DNA of 64,000 nt, from NCBI GenBank assembly GCA_964483585.1, contig CAZABH010000001.1:124001-188000 (forward strand). The letters are read 5' to 3'. A program made the translations under genes and the position numbers. A model generated the notes under the pieces. The model was not told the DNA's origin, made no database searches, and saw only the letters and a list, made by a program, of their open reading frames with translations. Position 1 is the stretch's first letter. Each line of letters begins with the position of its first letter. This stretch comes from SZUA-430 sp964483585 (GTDB lineage: Bacteria > Pseudomonadota > Alphaproteobacteria > Micropepsales > Micropepsaceae). Shown piece by piece: positions 46,959 to 55,395 of the stretch.

Positions 46959-47050
46959 TCCACTCCCGCTCTCCAAATCCAGCTTGCTATAGCCTACATA
47001 AGACTGCACGCAAATCACTTGGCAATAAAGTCACCTGGACATCAATCGGC

Positions 47051-47737
47051 ATGAGCACACCCCGTCGCATCCTCCTCGTCGACGATGACAACGCCCTGCG
47101 CGAGTCCCTGAAAGAACAACTGGGAATGCAGGGCGAATTCATGGTTACGGATGCAGCCACTGGCGCTGCAGGCCTCGAGCGCGCCAGACAAGAGCAGCCC
47201 GATCTGGTAATCCTCGATGTCGGCCTGCCGGACATCGATGGTCGAGAGGTATGCCGGCTGATGAGAAAGGCCAACATACGCTGTCCGATCCTGATGCTCA
47301 CAGGCCAGGATGCTGAAGCAGACGAGGTCGAAGGCCTCGAGTCCGGGGCAAACGACTACCTGATAAAGCCCTTCCGGTTCAACGCGCTGCTCGCGAGGAT
47401 CCGGACACACCTGCGAAGCCACGCACACAGCGAGGACGCCGTTTTTCAGATTGGTCGCTACGCGTTCAGGCCGTCGGCAAAGCTGCTTCAGGGCCCGGAT
47501 AACCAGAAGATTCGGCTGACAGAGAAAGAAACGTCCATTCTCAAGTTCCTCTATCGCGCTGGCGACAAGGTGGTACCGCGGGAAACCCTGCTGCACGAGG
47601 TTTGGGGCTACAATCCAGCGGTCACAACCCACACGCTTGAGACCCACATCTACCGCTTGCGACAGAAAATCGAGCAGGATCCTGCCCGCGCCAGCTTGCT
47701 CCTCACCGACAGCGGGGGATACCGCCTCGTCCCTTGA
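47051..47737 (+). CDS. OmpR-family response regulator, apparently orphan
   Basis: Protein of 228 residues. The receiver domain has the acidic pair at D11-D12, phosphoacceptor D56 (LVILDVGLP), T84 and K106 (DYLIKPF). The C-terminal winged helix begins near 130, with RLTEKETSILKFLYR and ETHIYRLRQKIE. No histidine kinase lies next to it. It diverges from ribA and precedes the 58-residue membrane protein by 78 bases. Confidence 0.93.
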   Translation: MSTPRRILLVDDDNALRESLKEQLGMQGEFMVTDAATGAAGLERARQEQPDLVILDVGLPDIDGREVCRLMRKANIRCPILMLTGQDAEADEVEGLESGANDYLIKPFRFNALLARIRTHLRSHAHSEDAVFQIGRYAFRPSAKLLQGPDNQKIRLTEKETSILKFLYRAGDKVVPRETLLHEVWGYNPAVTTHTLETHIYRLRQKIEQDPARASLLLTDSGGYRLVP

Positions 47738-47774
47738 TCCAGCCTCGGCTGCCCCCTTGAATCTCTCGCAGTAC

Positions 47775-47795
47775 CTAGTATATAGTTCACACTAG
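47775..47795. promoter_or_regulatory. Inverted repeat before the small membrane protein
   Basis: CTAGT (47775-47779) and ACTAG (47791-47795) flank an A+T-rich 11-base centre, 21 bases upstream of the small gene's ATG. It may be an operator, possibly for the adjacent response regulator. Confidence 0.3.
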
Positions 47796-47815
47796 AGAGA
47801 GGCGCGGGGGCACCC

Positions 47816-47992
47816 ATGTCATCAGGCTTTGCAAGAATAGCCATCGCATTCGTTGTTGCGCTTGTCGCGGCTGCGGCTCTTGTTGGCGTGTCTGGCATGA
47901 TTGTTTTTGCGGACCTGACAGCACCCAAGGCCTCTCAGCTTGCCGCCGATGCTCTGAGCAATGCACCTATAGTTAGACGGGTTCAAGACTGA
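47816..47992 (+). CDS. Small single-pass membrane protein
   Basis: Protein of 58 residues translated directly from the sequence: basic start MSSGFARIA, one membrane helix rich in Ala, Val and Leu (about residues 8-32), and a hydrophilic end ...APIVRRVQD. GGGGG lies 6 bases before the ATG. It is between the response regulator and the MacB-like gene (convergent). No family is recognised; coding status rests on the start site and helix. Confidence 0.55.
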   Translation: MSSGFARIAIAFVVALVAAAALVGVSGMIVFADLTAPKASQLAADALSNAPIVRRVQD

Positions 47993-48069
47993 TCCGCCAT
48001 CCCGGACCCGACCAAGCGTAAGCCTCCAGCCTTTGCAGGACCGGCCACGAACGCCGAAAACCTGTCCGG

Positions 48070-49278
48070 CTACTCGTAACGAAGCGCTTCGATCGGATCG
48101 AGACTGGCGGCGCGCCGCGCCGGGAAGAACCCGAATATAATCCCGACAGCAGCTGAGAACGCGAACGCGATCACCACCACCCACGGGCTCAGCACAAAGG
48201 GAACACCGATCGCGTAGGCGATGGCAGCAGATCCGGTCAGGCCGAGAACGGCGCCGATCAGTCCGCCGACACACGACAAGAGGATGGCCTCGATCAGGAA
48301 CTGCATCAATACATCGCGCTCCAGGGCCCCGATCGCCAGACGGATCCCTATCTCTCGAGTCCGCTCCGTCACGGACACCAGCATGATGTTCATGATACCA
48401 ATGCCACCTACCAAAAGGCTGATTGCCGCTACCGCTGATAAGCCTGCCGTGAGCAGTGTGGTCGTTGATTGCACGAGGCTCGACACGGACTGCAGGTCAC
48501 GGATCAGGAAGTTGTCCTGCTCGCCAGCGCGGATCCGCCGCCGCTCCCGCATCAGCGAGGCGAGGGCGTCCTGCACGGGTTTGACGCGCTCGGCGCTGAC
48601 TGCCGAAAGCCAGATCTGCTGGACATCATCGTTTCCAGTCATGCGGCGCTGAACTGCTCCGATGGGCATGAGGATCAGATCGTCCTGGTCCTGGCCGAAT
48701 GTCGACTGCCCTTTCATCGAGAGCACGCCGATGATCTCGCACGTGGTGGACTGCCCCAAGCGAATGGTTGCTCCAAGCGGGTTCTGGTGGCCGAACAGCT
48801 CCCGCCGTGGTGTCTCACCGAGAATGCAGACAGCCCGACCGCCGCGTTCCTCGCTCTCGGTGAACGATCGCCCCTGTGCCAGCGGCCAATCCCGAACCGT
48901 CAAATAGGGGTTGGTCGTGCCATTGACAGGTACAAACCAGTTGTTGGATCCGTAGACTGCCTGCGATTGCTTGATCGTGGAGGGTGCGACCGCAAGGACC
49001 CCCTGGATCTCTCGCATGATGGCTTGGGCATCATCGACCTTGAACGGGGTCTGAGGCGTGGCAGGGCCTGCCCGTTGTGGCGTGAAGGGCAGCACGAACA
49101 GCAAGTTCCGCCCCATCGAGGCGATGTCCGATGTGACTTTGACGGTCAGCCCCTGGCCAAGCGTAACCACGGTCACAACAGCTGCAACGCCCACGATGAT
49201 TCCAAGTGTGGTCAGAAGGGAACGAAGGATATTGGCCCTGAGTTCCCGGAAGGCGAGCTGAAGGATCGTCCAGATCAT
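48070..49278 (-). CDS. MacB-type ABC transporter permease
   Basis: Protein of 402 residues with an N-terminal helix (LRANILRSLLTTLGIIVGVAAVV), a large periplasmic domain (about 45-270) and three C-terminal helices (LLVGGIGIMNIMLVSVTERTREIGIRLAIGA in the FtsX-like domain; key residues GGIGIxNIMLxxVxERxxEIG). This is the permease part of MacB as a separate chain. It overlaps the ATPase gene by 4 bases. MacAB systems extrude macrolides, peptides or other envelope substrates. Confidence 0.93.
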   Translation of the reverse strand: MIWTILQLAFRELRANILRSLLTTLGIIVGVAAVVTVVTLGQGLTVKVTSDIASMGRNLLFVLPFTPQRAGPATPQTPFKVDDAQAIMREIQGVLAVAPSTIKQSQAVYGSNNWFVPVNGTTNPYLTVRDWPLAQGRSFTESEERGGRAVCILGETPRRELFGHQNPLGATIRLGQSTTCEIIGVLSMKGQSTFGQDQDDLILMPIGAVQRRMTGNDDVQQIWLSAVSAERVKPVQDALASLMRERRRIRAGEQDNFLIRDLQSVSSLVQSTTTLLTAGLSAVAAISLLVGGIGIMNIMLVSVTERTREIGIRLAIGALERDVLMQFLIEAILLSCVGGLIGAVLGLTGSAAIAYAIGVPFVLSPWVVVIAFAFSAAVGIIFGFFPARRAASLDPIEALRYE

Positions 49279-49985
49279 GACGCGGCTTCCCCTCGCGAGA
49301 CCGTGTCGGATGCGATCTTCCCGTCCTTGAAGCGAATCTGTCGCTTGGCATAGGCCGCGATATCATCCTCGTGCGTAACCAGAACGATTGTGATGTTTCT
49401 CGTTCGGTTCAGCTCGTCCAGAAGCTTCATGATCTCGTGGCTGCGCGAGCTGTCGAGGTTGCCCGTCGGTTCATCCGCAAAGATCACGGCCGGCTCGGTG
49501 ACAAGCGCACGCGCGATGGCCACGCGCTGTTGCTGGCCGCCTGAAAGCTCCGATGATGTGTGGTTCGCGCGATCTGAAAGCCCCACAAGCTCAAGTGCCT
49601 TCAGCGCCGCCGTCCGCCGCTGTTGCGCGCTTTCGCGGCGATAGATGAGCGGTAGCTCGAGGTTCTCCCGGGCTGTCGTGCGCTTGAGCAGGTTGAAGCC
49701 CTGGAACACAAAACCGATATAGTGCCTTCGCAGCAAAGCGCGCTGGGATCGGTCAAGCGTCCCGACGTCAATGCCACGAAAAAAATAGCTGCCGATCGTA
49801 GGCGTATCAAGACAGCCCAGGATATTCATGGCTGTTGACTTGCCCGACCCCGATGGCCCCATGATCGCGACAAACTCGCCATCATTGATCGTCAGGTCGA
49901 CGCCATCCAGGGCCCGCACCTCGGCCTCACCTTTGCCGTAGATCTTCGAAACCTTGCTGAAACGAATGAGCGGAGCGTTGGTCAT
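49275..49985 (-). CDS. MacB/LolD-type ABC transporter ATPase
   Basis: Protein of 236 residues with Walker A GPSGSGKS (43-50), signature LSGGQQQRVAIARAL and Walker B VIFADEPTGNLD, all typical of the MacB/LolD group. It is placed between the permease (4-base overlap) and the MacA-like gene (6-base gap), so it powers that system. Confidence 0.94.
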   Translation of the reverse strand: MTNAPLIRFSKVSKIYGKGEAEVRALDGVDLTINDGEFVAIMGPSGSGKSTAMNILGCLDTPTIGSYFFRGIDVGTLDRSQRALLRRHYIGFVFQGFNLLKRTTARENLELPLIYRRESAQQRRTAALKALELVGLSDRANHTSSELSGGQQQRVAIARALVTEPAVIFADEPTGNLDSSRSHEIMKLLDELNRTRNITIVLVTHEDDIAAYAKRQIRFKDGKIASDTVSRGEAAS

Positions 49986-49991
49986 GCAGCC

Positions 49992-51206
49992 TTATCGCCC
50001 CGTGCCATCCCGCTGGTCGACATCCAGGATGAATTCCTCACCAGCCTTGACGTTGGGGCTCGTGATCTGGGTTCGCTGCCCGTCGGTAATGCCCAGCGTG
50101 ACGTCACGGGACACGGGTTCACCGCCCTTGACCTCTGACCAGAGTTTGCCCTTGCCCGAACCGATCGGATCAACCGGCGCAACGGTGGCAACCGGGGCCA
50201 TGGATTGGACGCGAGCAGGGGTCTGGGGCGCAAAGCGCAAGCTACCATTCGGCACGCTCACGACATTCTCCGCAGTCTTGACCGCAATATCCGCTGTAGC
50301 CGTCATGCCTGGCTTCAGAAGCCCGTTCTCGTTCTCCACGCTCAGCACGCCCTGATAGGTGACGACGTTCTGGATGGTCCGGGCAGCATTTCGCAACTCG
50401 ACCACCTTGGCATTGAAGACTTGGGAAGGATAGGCATCAACCGTAAAGGTCGCCTCCTGTCCGACAGAGACCTCGCCGATATCTGCTTCGTCGATGTCGA
50501 TGGTCAGTTCCAGCCTTCGCAGGTCCGAAGCGATGATGAAAAGTTCGGGAGCCTGGAAGCTGGCAGCAACGGTCTGGCCACGTTCGATCTTGCGATCGAG
50601 TACGATACCATCGATCGGCGAGCGCACAGCCGCCTTCGAAAGATTGGCCTGCGCCTGTTGCGACTGCGCCCGAACACTTTTGAGATTTGCGGCAGCGGTG
50701 TCACGCGCAGCAAGCGCGGCATCGTAGGCTGCGGAAGAGACAAAGCCCCTGTCACGCAGCGCTACGGCGCGCTTGAGGTCGCCGTCAGCCTTCGCAAGCG
50801 TTGCTTCCACCTGCGCCACCGTTGCAAGAGCCTGTTGCGCGCGGGCATTCAGTTCTTCGGTATTGATACGCGCGATGACCTGTCCCTTGGTCACCTTGTT
50901 GTTGAAATCGACAAGAACCTCATCGATCCTGCCCGAGACCTCTGCGCCAACAGTAACCTTGTCTATCGGTTGCAAGGTCCCGGTTGCAGTAACGATTGAA
51001 CGGATTGTCGCCACTTCGGCCTTGCCCTTGATGTAGGCAACAGGAGGTGGGGGCGTCAGGAAAATCCAGCCAACAAGCGCCACCACTACCAGCCCGGTCG
51101 CGAGCACCCACCAGCGGCGCCACAAGGGCACTTTCTTGCTACCAACACCCAGAATGCGACCAATGTCGCCCGTCGCGCCCGTTTGGGCCACGTCCGCACC
51201 ACTCAT
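49992..51206 (-). CDS. MacA-type periplasmic adaptor (membrane fusion protein)
   Basis: Protein of 404 residues with one N-terminal membrane anchor (WVLATGLVVVALVGWIFL), a split biotinyl-lipoyl domain (TVGAEVSGRIDEVLVDFNNKV and the return strand AVRSPIDGIVLDRKIERGQT), a coiled-coil hairpin between, and beta-barrel domains. It links the MacB-like permease to an outer-membrane channel; no TolC-like gene is in the window. It is the first gene of its operon. Confidence 0.93.
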   Translation of the reverse strand: MSGADVAQTGATGDIGRILGVGSKKVPLWRRWWVLATGLVVVALVGWIFLTPPPPVAYIKGKAEVATIRSIVTATGTLQPIDKVTVGAEVSGRIDEVLVDFNNKVTKGQVIARINTEELNARAQQALATVAQVEATLAKADGDLKRAVALRDRGFVSSAAYDAALAARDTAAANLKSVRAQSQQAQANLSKAAVRSPIDGIVLDRKIERGQTVAASFQAPELFIIASDLRRLELTIDIDEADIGEVSVGQEATFTVDAYPSQVFNAKVVELRNAARTIQNVVTYQGVLSVENENGLLKPGMTATADIAVKTAENVVSVPNGSLRFAPQTPARVQSMAPVATVAPVDPIGSGKGKLWSEVKGGEPVSRDVTLGITDGQRTQITSPNVKAGEEFILDVDQRDGTGR

Positions 51207-51331
51207 GGAATTTTCCCGGAACCCTGAATTGTTCTTTTACGTATATAGGAAACCAGTCTTACATCATCAAACTAATGTTGCCTTAGTTTGTCCCGACTCT
51301 CGCAATCGTGATGAATATATGGTTACGAAGT
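51207..51331 (-). promoter_or_regulatory. Promoter/operator region of the macAB-like operon
   Basis: CAAACTAA-tgttgcc-TTAGTTTG (51268-51290) is a perfect 8-bp inverted repeat with a 7-base centre. Reading on the minus strand towards macA, a TATATA -10-like element lies about 17 bases further, so the repeat would overlap the -35 region, as an operator does. No T tract follows it, which argues against a terminator for the upstream ABC importer operon. Confidence 0.5.
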
Positions 51332-52429
51332 CTATCGCCCGTACGGATCCGTGACATCCCGCAAGCCATCCCCGAGAACATTGAACGCCAGTACCACAAG
51401 GATGACGGGCAGCAACGGCAGCAGCAACCAGGGATAGAGCTCGATCGCGCTCATGTTCTGAGCGTCATTGAGCAGGACGCCCCAGCTGACCACAGGCGGC
51501 CTCAGCCCAAGGCCAAGGAAAGAAAGGGCCGTTTCTCCGAGGATCATTGCCGGCACAGCCAATGTCAGGCTGACAATCAGGTGTCCCGAAAAATTTGGCA
51601 ACATGTGCAGGAACAGGACCCGACCGCGACTGGCGCCGAGCAATTCCGCCGCCACCACGTAATCCTCTTCTCTGAGCGACATGATCTTGGCACGCACGGC
51701 CCTGGCCAATCCGGGCCAATCCAGCAGCCCAAGGATGATGGTGATACCGAAATAGATGGACAGCGCAGACCAATTGGCGGGCAGGGCGGCAGCAAGCGCC
51801 ATCCAGAGAGGAAGTTCCGGTATGGCGCGAAGGATCTCGATGAGCCGAAGCACCATCGCATCCATCCATCCTCCCGCATAGCCCGCCAGACCACCCAACA
51901 GACAACCCAGAACAAAACTGATCGCGACGCCGATCAGGCCGATGGTAAGCGAAACGCGCGCGCCATGAAGGATCCGGCTGAACATGTCGCGTCCAAGGCG
52001 ATCGGTACCCAGCAGGTGCAGGCTCCCCCCGGTTGGCGGACAGACAAGATGACGGCGGGCCTCCACGACGCCCCAAAGAAGATAGGGGTCACCCTCGCAC
52101 AAAAATCGAACCGGCAGCCGCCGCGTTGTATCTGCCACATAGGTTCTCTGGAATGTTTCCGTGTTTAGCTCCCCGCGCACCGGACGCACATAGGGCCACG
52201 TGATACGTCCTTCATGAAACAGGTGCACCTGGGCAGGCGGCATCAGGATGCGGTCATTGTCACGCGCCTCTGGATCATAGGGAGCAACCATCTCCACAAA
52301 GGGCAGAAGTCCATAAAGCAGCACGAGGAATACCAACGCCACGAATGCGCTGCGCTTGCGTTTGAGCCTGGTCAACACGCTTTCGGCGCGCGGCGGTGCG
52401 TTTGCGATTGTTTGTAGCTCTAGCGTCAT
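51332..52429 (-). CDS. ABC importer permease (DppC/YejE type)
   Basis: Protein of 365 residues with an N-terminal helix, a long loop (about 55-140) and five helices of the BPD_transp_1 domain. The loop plus GTDRLGRDMFSRILHGARVSL motif marks the DppC/YejE branch. ILGETALSFLGLGLRPPVVSWG holds the coupling helix. It is the last gene of the operon and overlaps the partner permease by 4 bases. Confidence 0.93.
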   Translation of the reverse strand: MTLELQTIANAPPRAESVLTRLKRKRSAFVALVFLVLLYGLLPFVEMVAPYDPEARDNDRILMPPAQVHLFHEGRITWPYVRPVRGELNTETFQRTYVADTTRRLPVRFLCEGDPYLLWGVVEARRHLVCPPTGGSLHLLGTDRLGRDMFSRILHGARVSLTIGLIGVAISFVLGCLLGGLAGYAGGWMDAMVLRLIEILRAIPELPLWMALAAALPANWSALSIYFGITIILGLLDWPGLARAVRAKIMSLREEDYVVAAELLGASRGRVLFLHMLPNFSGHLIVSLTLAVPAMILGETALSFLGLGLRPPVVSWGVLLNDAQNMSAIELYPWLLLPLLPVILVVLAFNVLGDGLRDVTDPYGR

Positions 52430-53451
52430 CGGTCGAGCGCCTGCCCAAGTCGCACGCGCGGGTCGATGAGGCCAAGCAGCAGGTCTGAAACAAGCGTGCC
52501 GACCAGCGTCAGGCTCGCCGCAAACAGCAATATGAATCCAGACAGGAAAAGGTCCTGGGCCTGCAGGGCACGCACCAGGATTGGTCCCACGGTCGGCAGG
52601 CTCAGGACCACCGACACAATGACCGAGCCCGATACCAGCGAGGGCAGTAGATTTCCTACATCGGCAACAAAGGGGATGAGGGCCATCCGCACCGGATATC
52701 TGAGCAGCAACCGCATCTCGCTGATGCCTCGCGCCCTCGCAGCGACGACATACGGTCGATGCAGCTCCTCAAGCACGTTTGCCCGAAGCCGTCGTATCAT
52801 CGCACCTGCACCCGAGAAGGCGATGACGATCACAGCGATGGTCAGGTGCGCGGCAATGGACATAAGACCGTCCGCCGTCCACCAGCGTTCGGCGTGCTGG
52901 GGATCGATGAGCCCCCCGATTGAGACACCAAACCAGATATTTGAATAATTCAGCACAACCAGCGCCAGCAAAAAACCCGGCGTCGCCACCGCAATGTAGG
53001 CAAACAGCGCGATCACATGGTCCGCAACGCCATCACGCTTTACCGCCGCAAGCACGCCCAGTGGCAACGAAATGATATAGACCGCAAGGACCGCAAGCAC
53101 ATTCACGGCGACCGTGGGGCCCAGCGCATACCCCACCACATCGGCAACGGGCTTGTTGAACTCGAAGGAGTGACCCAGTTCGCCCTGAAGCAAACCAGAA
53201 AATCCGCGAGGTCCTGGCCAGACGCCCATCCAGATTCCGAACTGCTCCACGAACGAACGATCCAGGGCATATTCTTGCCGCAGAAAGGAAACCCGTTGTG
53301 CTGCAGATCTGTCTCCCTGCGCCTCAAGTTCGGCAATCTCGTTTGACAGATAATCCCCGGGTGGCAGCTGGATCGTGAAGAAGATGAGTGCGGCGATGAT
53401 GAAGAAACTGGGCACCATCATCAAAAGCCGCTCGACGATGAAACGCTGCAT
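52426..53451 (-). CDS. ABC importer permease (DppB/YejB type)
   Basis: Protein of 341 residues with six predicted helices. MQRFIVERLLMMVPSFFIIAAL begins it, and RRLRANVLEELHRPYVVAARARG is the coupling-helix region typical of DppB/YejB. It pairs with the downstream YejE-type permease to form the membrane pore. It starts 30 bases after the binding-protein gene. Confidence 0.93.
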   Translation of the reverse strand: MQRFIVERLLMMVPSFFIIAALIFFTIQLPPGDYLSNEIAELEAQGDRSAAQRVSFLRQEYALDRSFVEQFGIWMGVWPGPRGFSGLLQGELGHSFEFNKPVADVVGYALGPTVAVNVLAVLAVYIISLPLGVLAAVKRDGVADHVIALFAYIAVATPGFLLALVVLNYSNIWFGVSIGGLIDPQHAERWWTADGLMSIAAHLTIAVIVIAFSGAGAMIRRLRANVLEELHRPYVVAARARGISEMRLLLRYPVRMALIPFVADVGNLLPSLVSGSVIVSVVLSLPTVGPILVRALQAQDLFLSGFILLFAASLTLVGTLVSDLLLGLIDPRVRLGQALDR

Positions 53452-53481
53452 CCTGTTGCTCCGTCCGTGATCGTCTCTGGA

Positions 53482-55395
53482 TCAGCGGCTGAACCAGATT
53501 TCATCCATCCTGTACATGCCGAACTGTCCGCCCGGATCCCAGGAGAAAACACCTTTTGCCGGAAGATTGTTCAAGCTCTTGCGGACGATGATTGGCTGAA
53601 GAACCCCGGAAACGGTACCGATGATATAGGTTTGCTGAGCATGGATGGTCAGCATTCTATTCCAGATCACCTCCTTCTCCTCGCGCGAACGGGCTGCATT
53701 CCATTGTGCATTCAGCTCAAGAAGCATCTTGGCTTCCGGCATGTCCGGTGACACGCCCGCCCTCCCGGAGGTCTCGAAGTGATTTCCCCACTTCGGCCAC
53801 ACAAGCGTGTCCTGGCGCGTAGGAGCCAACTCATCCGGACTCATGTCGGGGGAAGGAATCCCCATGTCCCAGCCGGAAAGTCCGGTCATCACCGCATCGC
53901 CCGCGTAAGCCCGGTTACGCATGAGGTTCCGGTCGGACGGTTTGATGATCAGCCTTATGCCGACATCACGGAAGTGCTGTTTCACAAGCTGAAGGATATC
54001 GGTCTCTTCCTTGGTCTCGCCGGCAATGTCGACGACAAGCTCAAGCTTGCGTCCGTCAGGCAGCAGCCGCAGCCCTTCGTTGTCGCGCCCAGAAAGCCCG
54101 ACGGAGTCAAGAAGCAGACTGGCCGCCTTGGGATCGAATTTTGCCTGTGCAGCAGCATGGACAGGTGAAAACAGCGGCGAGGCCTTCAGGACGGCATTGG
54201 CGCTCTCCGCAGCCAATCCGAAGAAAAGCGATTTGTTGATATCACGACGATTGATCGCAAGGGATAGAGCCTGACGGAACCGCGGGTCCCTCATGAGCTT
54301 TCGCCATGTCGGATCATTGGCGTTCAGATTCGGATACAAGGCGAAATGCGAACCCTTGGCAATCGGCCACGTCAGCAGGGAATAGCCACCTTTGACTTCA
54401 TTCGCCTTCAGCACCGCGACATCGCCGAAGGACAGTCCTCGCGCCTGCAGGTCAGCGTCTCCGGCAGCGGCCTTGGCTGCAATCAGCCCACCATCGACGA
54501 TCGTGACCTCGATAGCGTCGATATAAGGCAGCTGTACCCCATAGCTGTCGACGCGATGATAGTAAGGATTGCGCTTGAACAGCACGCGAGTGGCAGGAAC
54601 CTCGGTAACCGGCACCCAGGCCTGCAGCGTAGGCAGGTCTGGATTGTCATTGTTGCCCATGCTGTCCATCTGATTGTGAAGCTGCGCCCATGACCGCATC
54701 TTCTTCTTTGCAACCAGCGCATCCAGTTTGGACTTCAGCGCATGCTTGGCATGGAACTGCTTCAGATAGTGGGCAGGCCGATAGATGTAAGGCTCGCGCG
54801 CCTGCGCAAGTACCGAGAGAAAGCGCGCATTCGGCTTTGACCAGCTGTACCGTACGGTCAGCGCATCAACGATTTCCACCGTTGGCGCCTCGCCATCGTT
54901 TAGGATATCGACGGGTGGCCCCTTGGGCGAGAGCTCCGGATTATTGGCGATGTCTTCCCAGAAATATCGGAAGTCCTCGGCGGTAAAGTCTCTTCCATCC
55001 GACCATTTATGTCCCGCGCGTAGACGGAATGTGAAGACGCGACCATCCGTGACATCGACCGACTTGACAAGGTCCGGCTTGAGTTCCAGTTCCGGCGTCC
55101 ACCCGACAAGCCGGGTGTACCCCCAAGTGCTGACAAGACGAATGTCCTTTTCCTTGCTCATCATTGTCCGGAGCGTTCCACCTGCACGTCCGGGCTTTCG
55201 ACCGCGTGCCGCGAGATCTGCGACCGCGGGCTCGGCTGGTACCCGCAAATGAACAGCTGGAAGTTTCCCTTGCGCGACGATTGCAGCAAGCGCCGGGTTT
55301 TCCTTCAAAGTCGGGGACCCCGCCATGGCCTCGCGAGGCATGATCCCGCAAGCCAGGACTAAGGCGAAGATCCCAAGGAGAAAACGTTCACGCAT
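53482..55395 (-). CDS. Periplasmic substrate-binding protein of the peptide/oligosaccharide ABC importer
   Basis: Protein of 637 residues of the SBP family 5, with a signal peptide ending EAMA-G. TFRLRAGHKWSDGRDFTAEDF is the family hallmark. The length is near YejA (about 600) and longer than DppA or OppA (about 540). SBPs of this group bind peptides, muropeptides or glycans. AAGGAGA 6 bases before the ATG is a strong ribosome-binding site. It overlaps the ATPase stop by 8 bases. Confidence 0.93.
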   Translation of the reverse strand: MRERFLLGIFALVLACGIMPREAMAGSPTLKENPALAAIVAQGKLPAVHLRVPAEPAVADLAARGRKPGRAGGTLRTMMSKEKDIRLVSTWGYTRLVGWTPELELKPDLVKSVDVTDGRVFTFRLRAGHKWSDGRDFTAEDFRYFWEDIANNPELSPKGPPVDILNDGEAPTVEIVDALTVRYSWSKPNARFLSVLAQAREPYIYRPAHYLKQFHAKHALKSKLDALVAKKKMRSWAQLHNQMDSMGNNDNPDLPTLQAWVPVTEVPATRVLFKRNPYYHRVDSYGVQLPYIDAIEVTIVDGGLIAAKAAAGDADLQARGLSFGDVAVLKANEVKGGYSLLTWPIAKGSHFALYPNLNANDPTWRKLMRDPRFRQALSLAINRRDINKSLFFGLAAESANAVLKASPLFSPVHAAAQAKFDPKAASLLLDSVGLSGRDNEGLRLLPDGRKLELVVDIAGETKEETDILQLVKQHFRDVGIRLIIKPSDRNLMRNRAYAGDAVMTGLSGWDMGIPSPDMSPDELAPTRQDTLVWPKWGNHFETSGRAGVSPDMPEAKMLLELNAQWNAARSREEKEVIWNRMLTIHAQQTYIIGTVSGVLQPIIVRKSLNNLPAKGVFSWDPGGQFGMYRMDEIWFSR

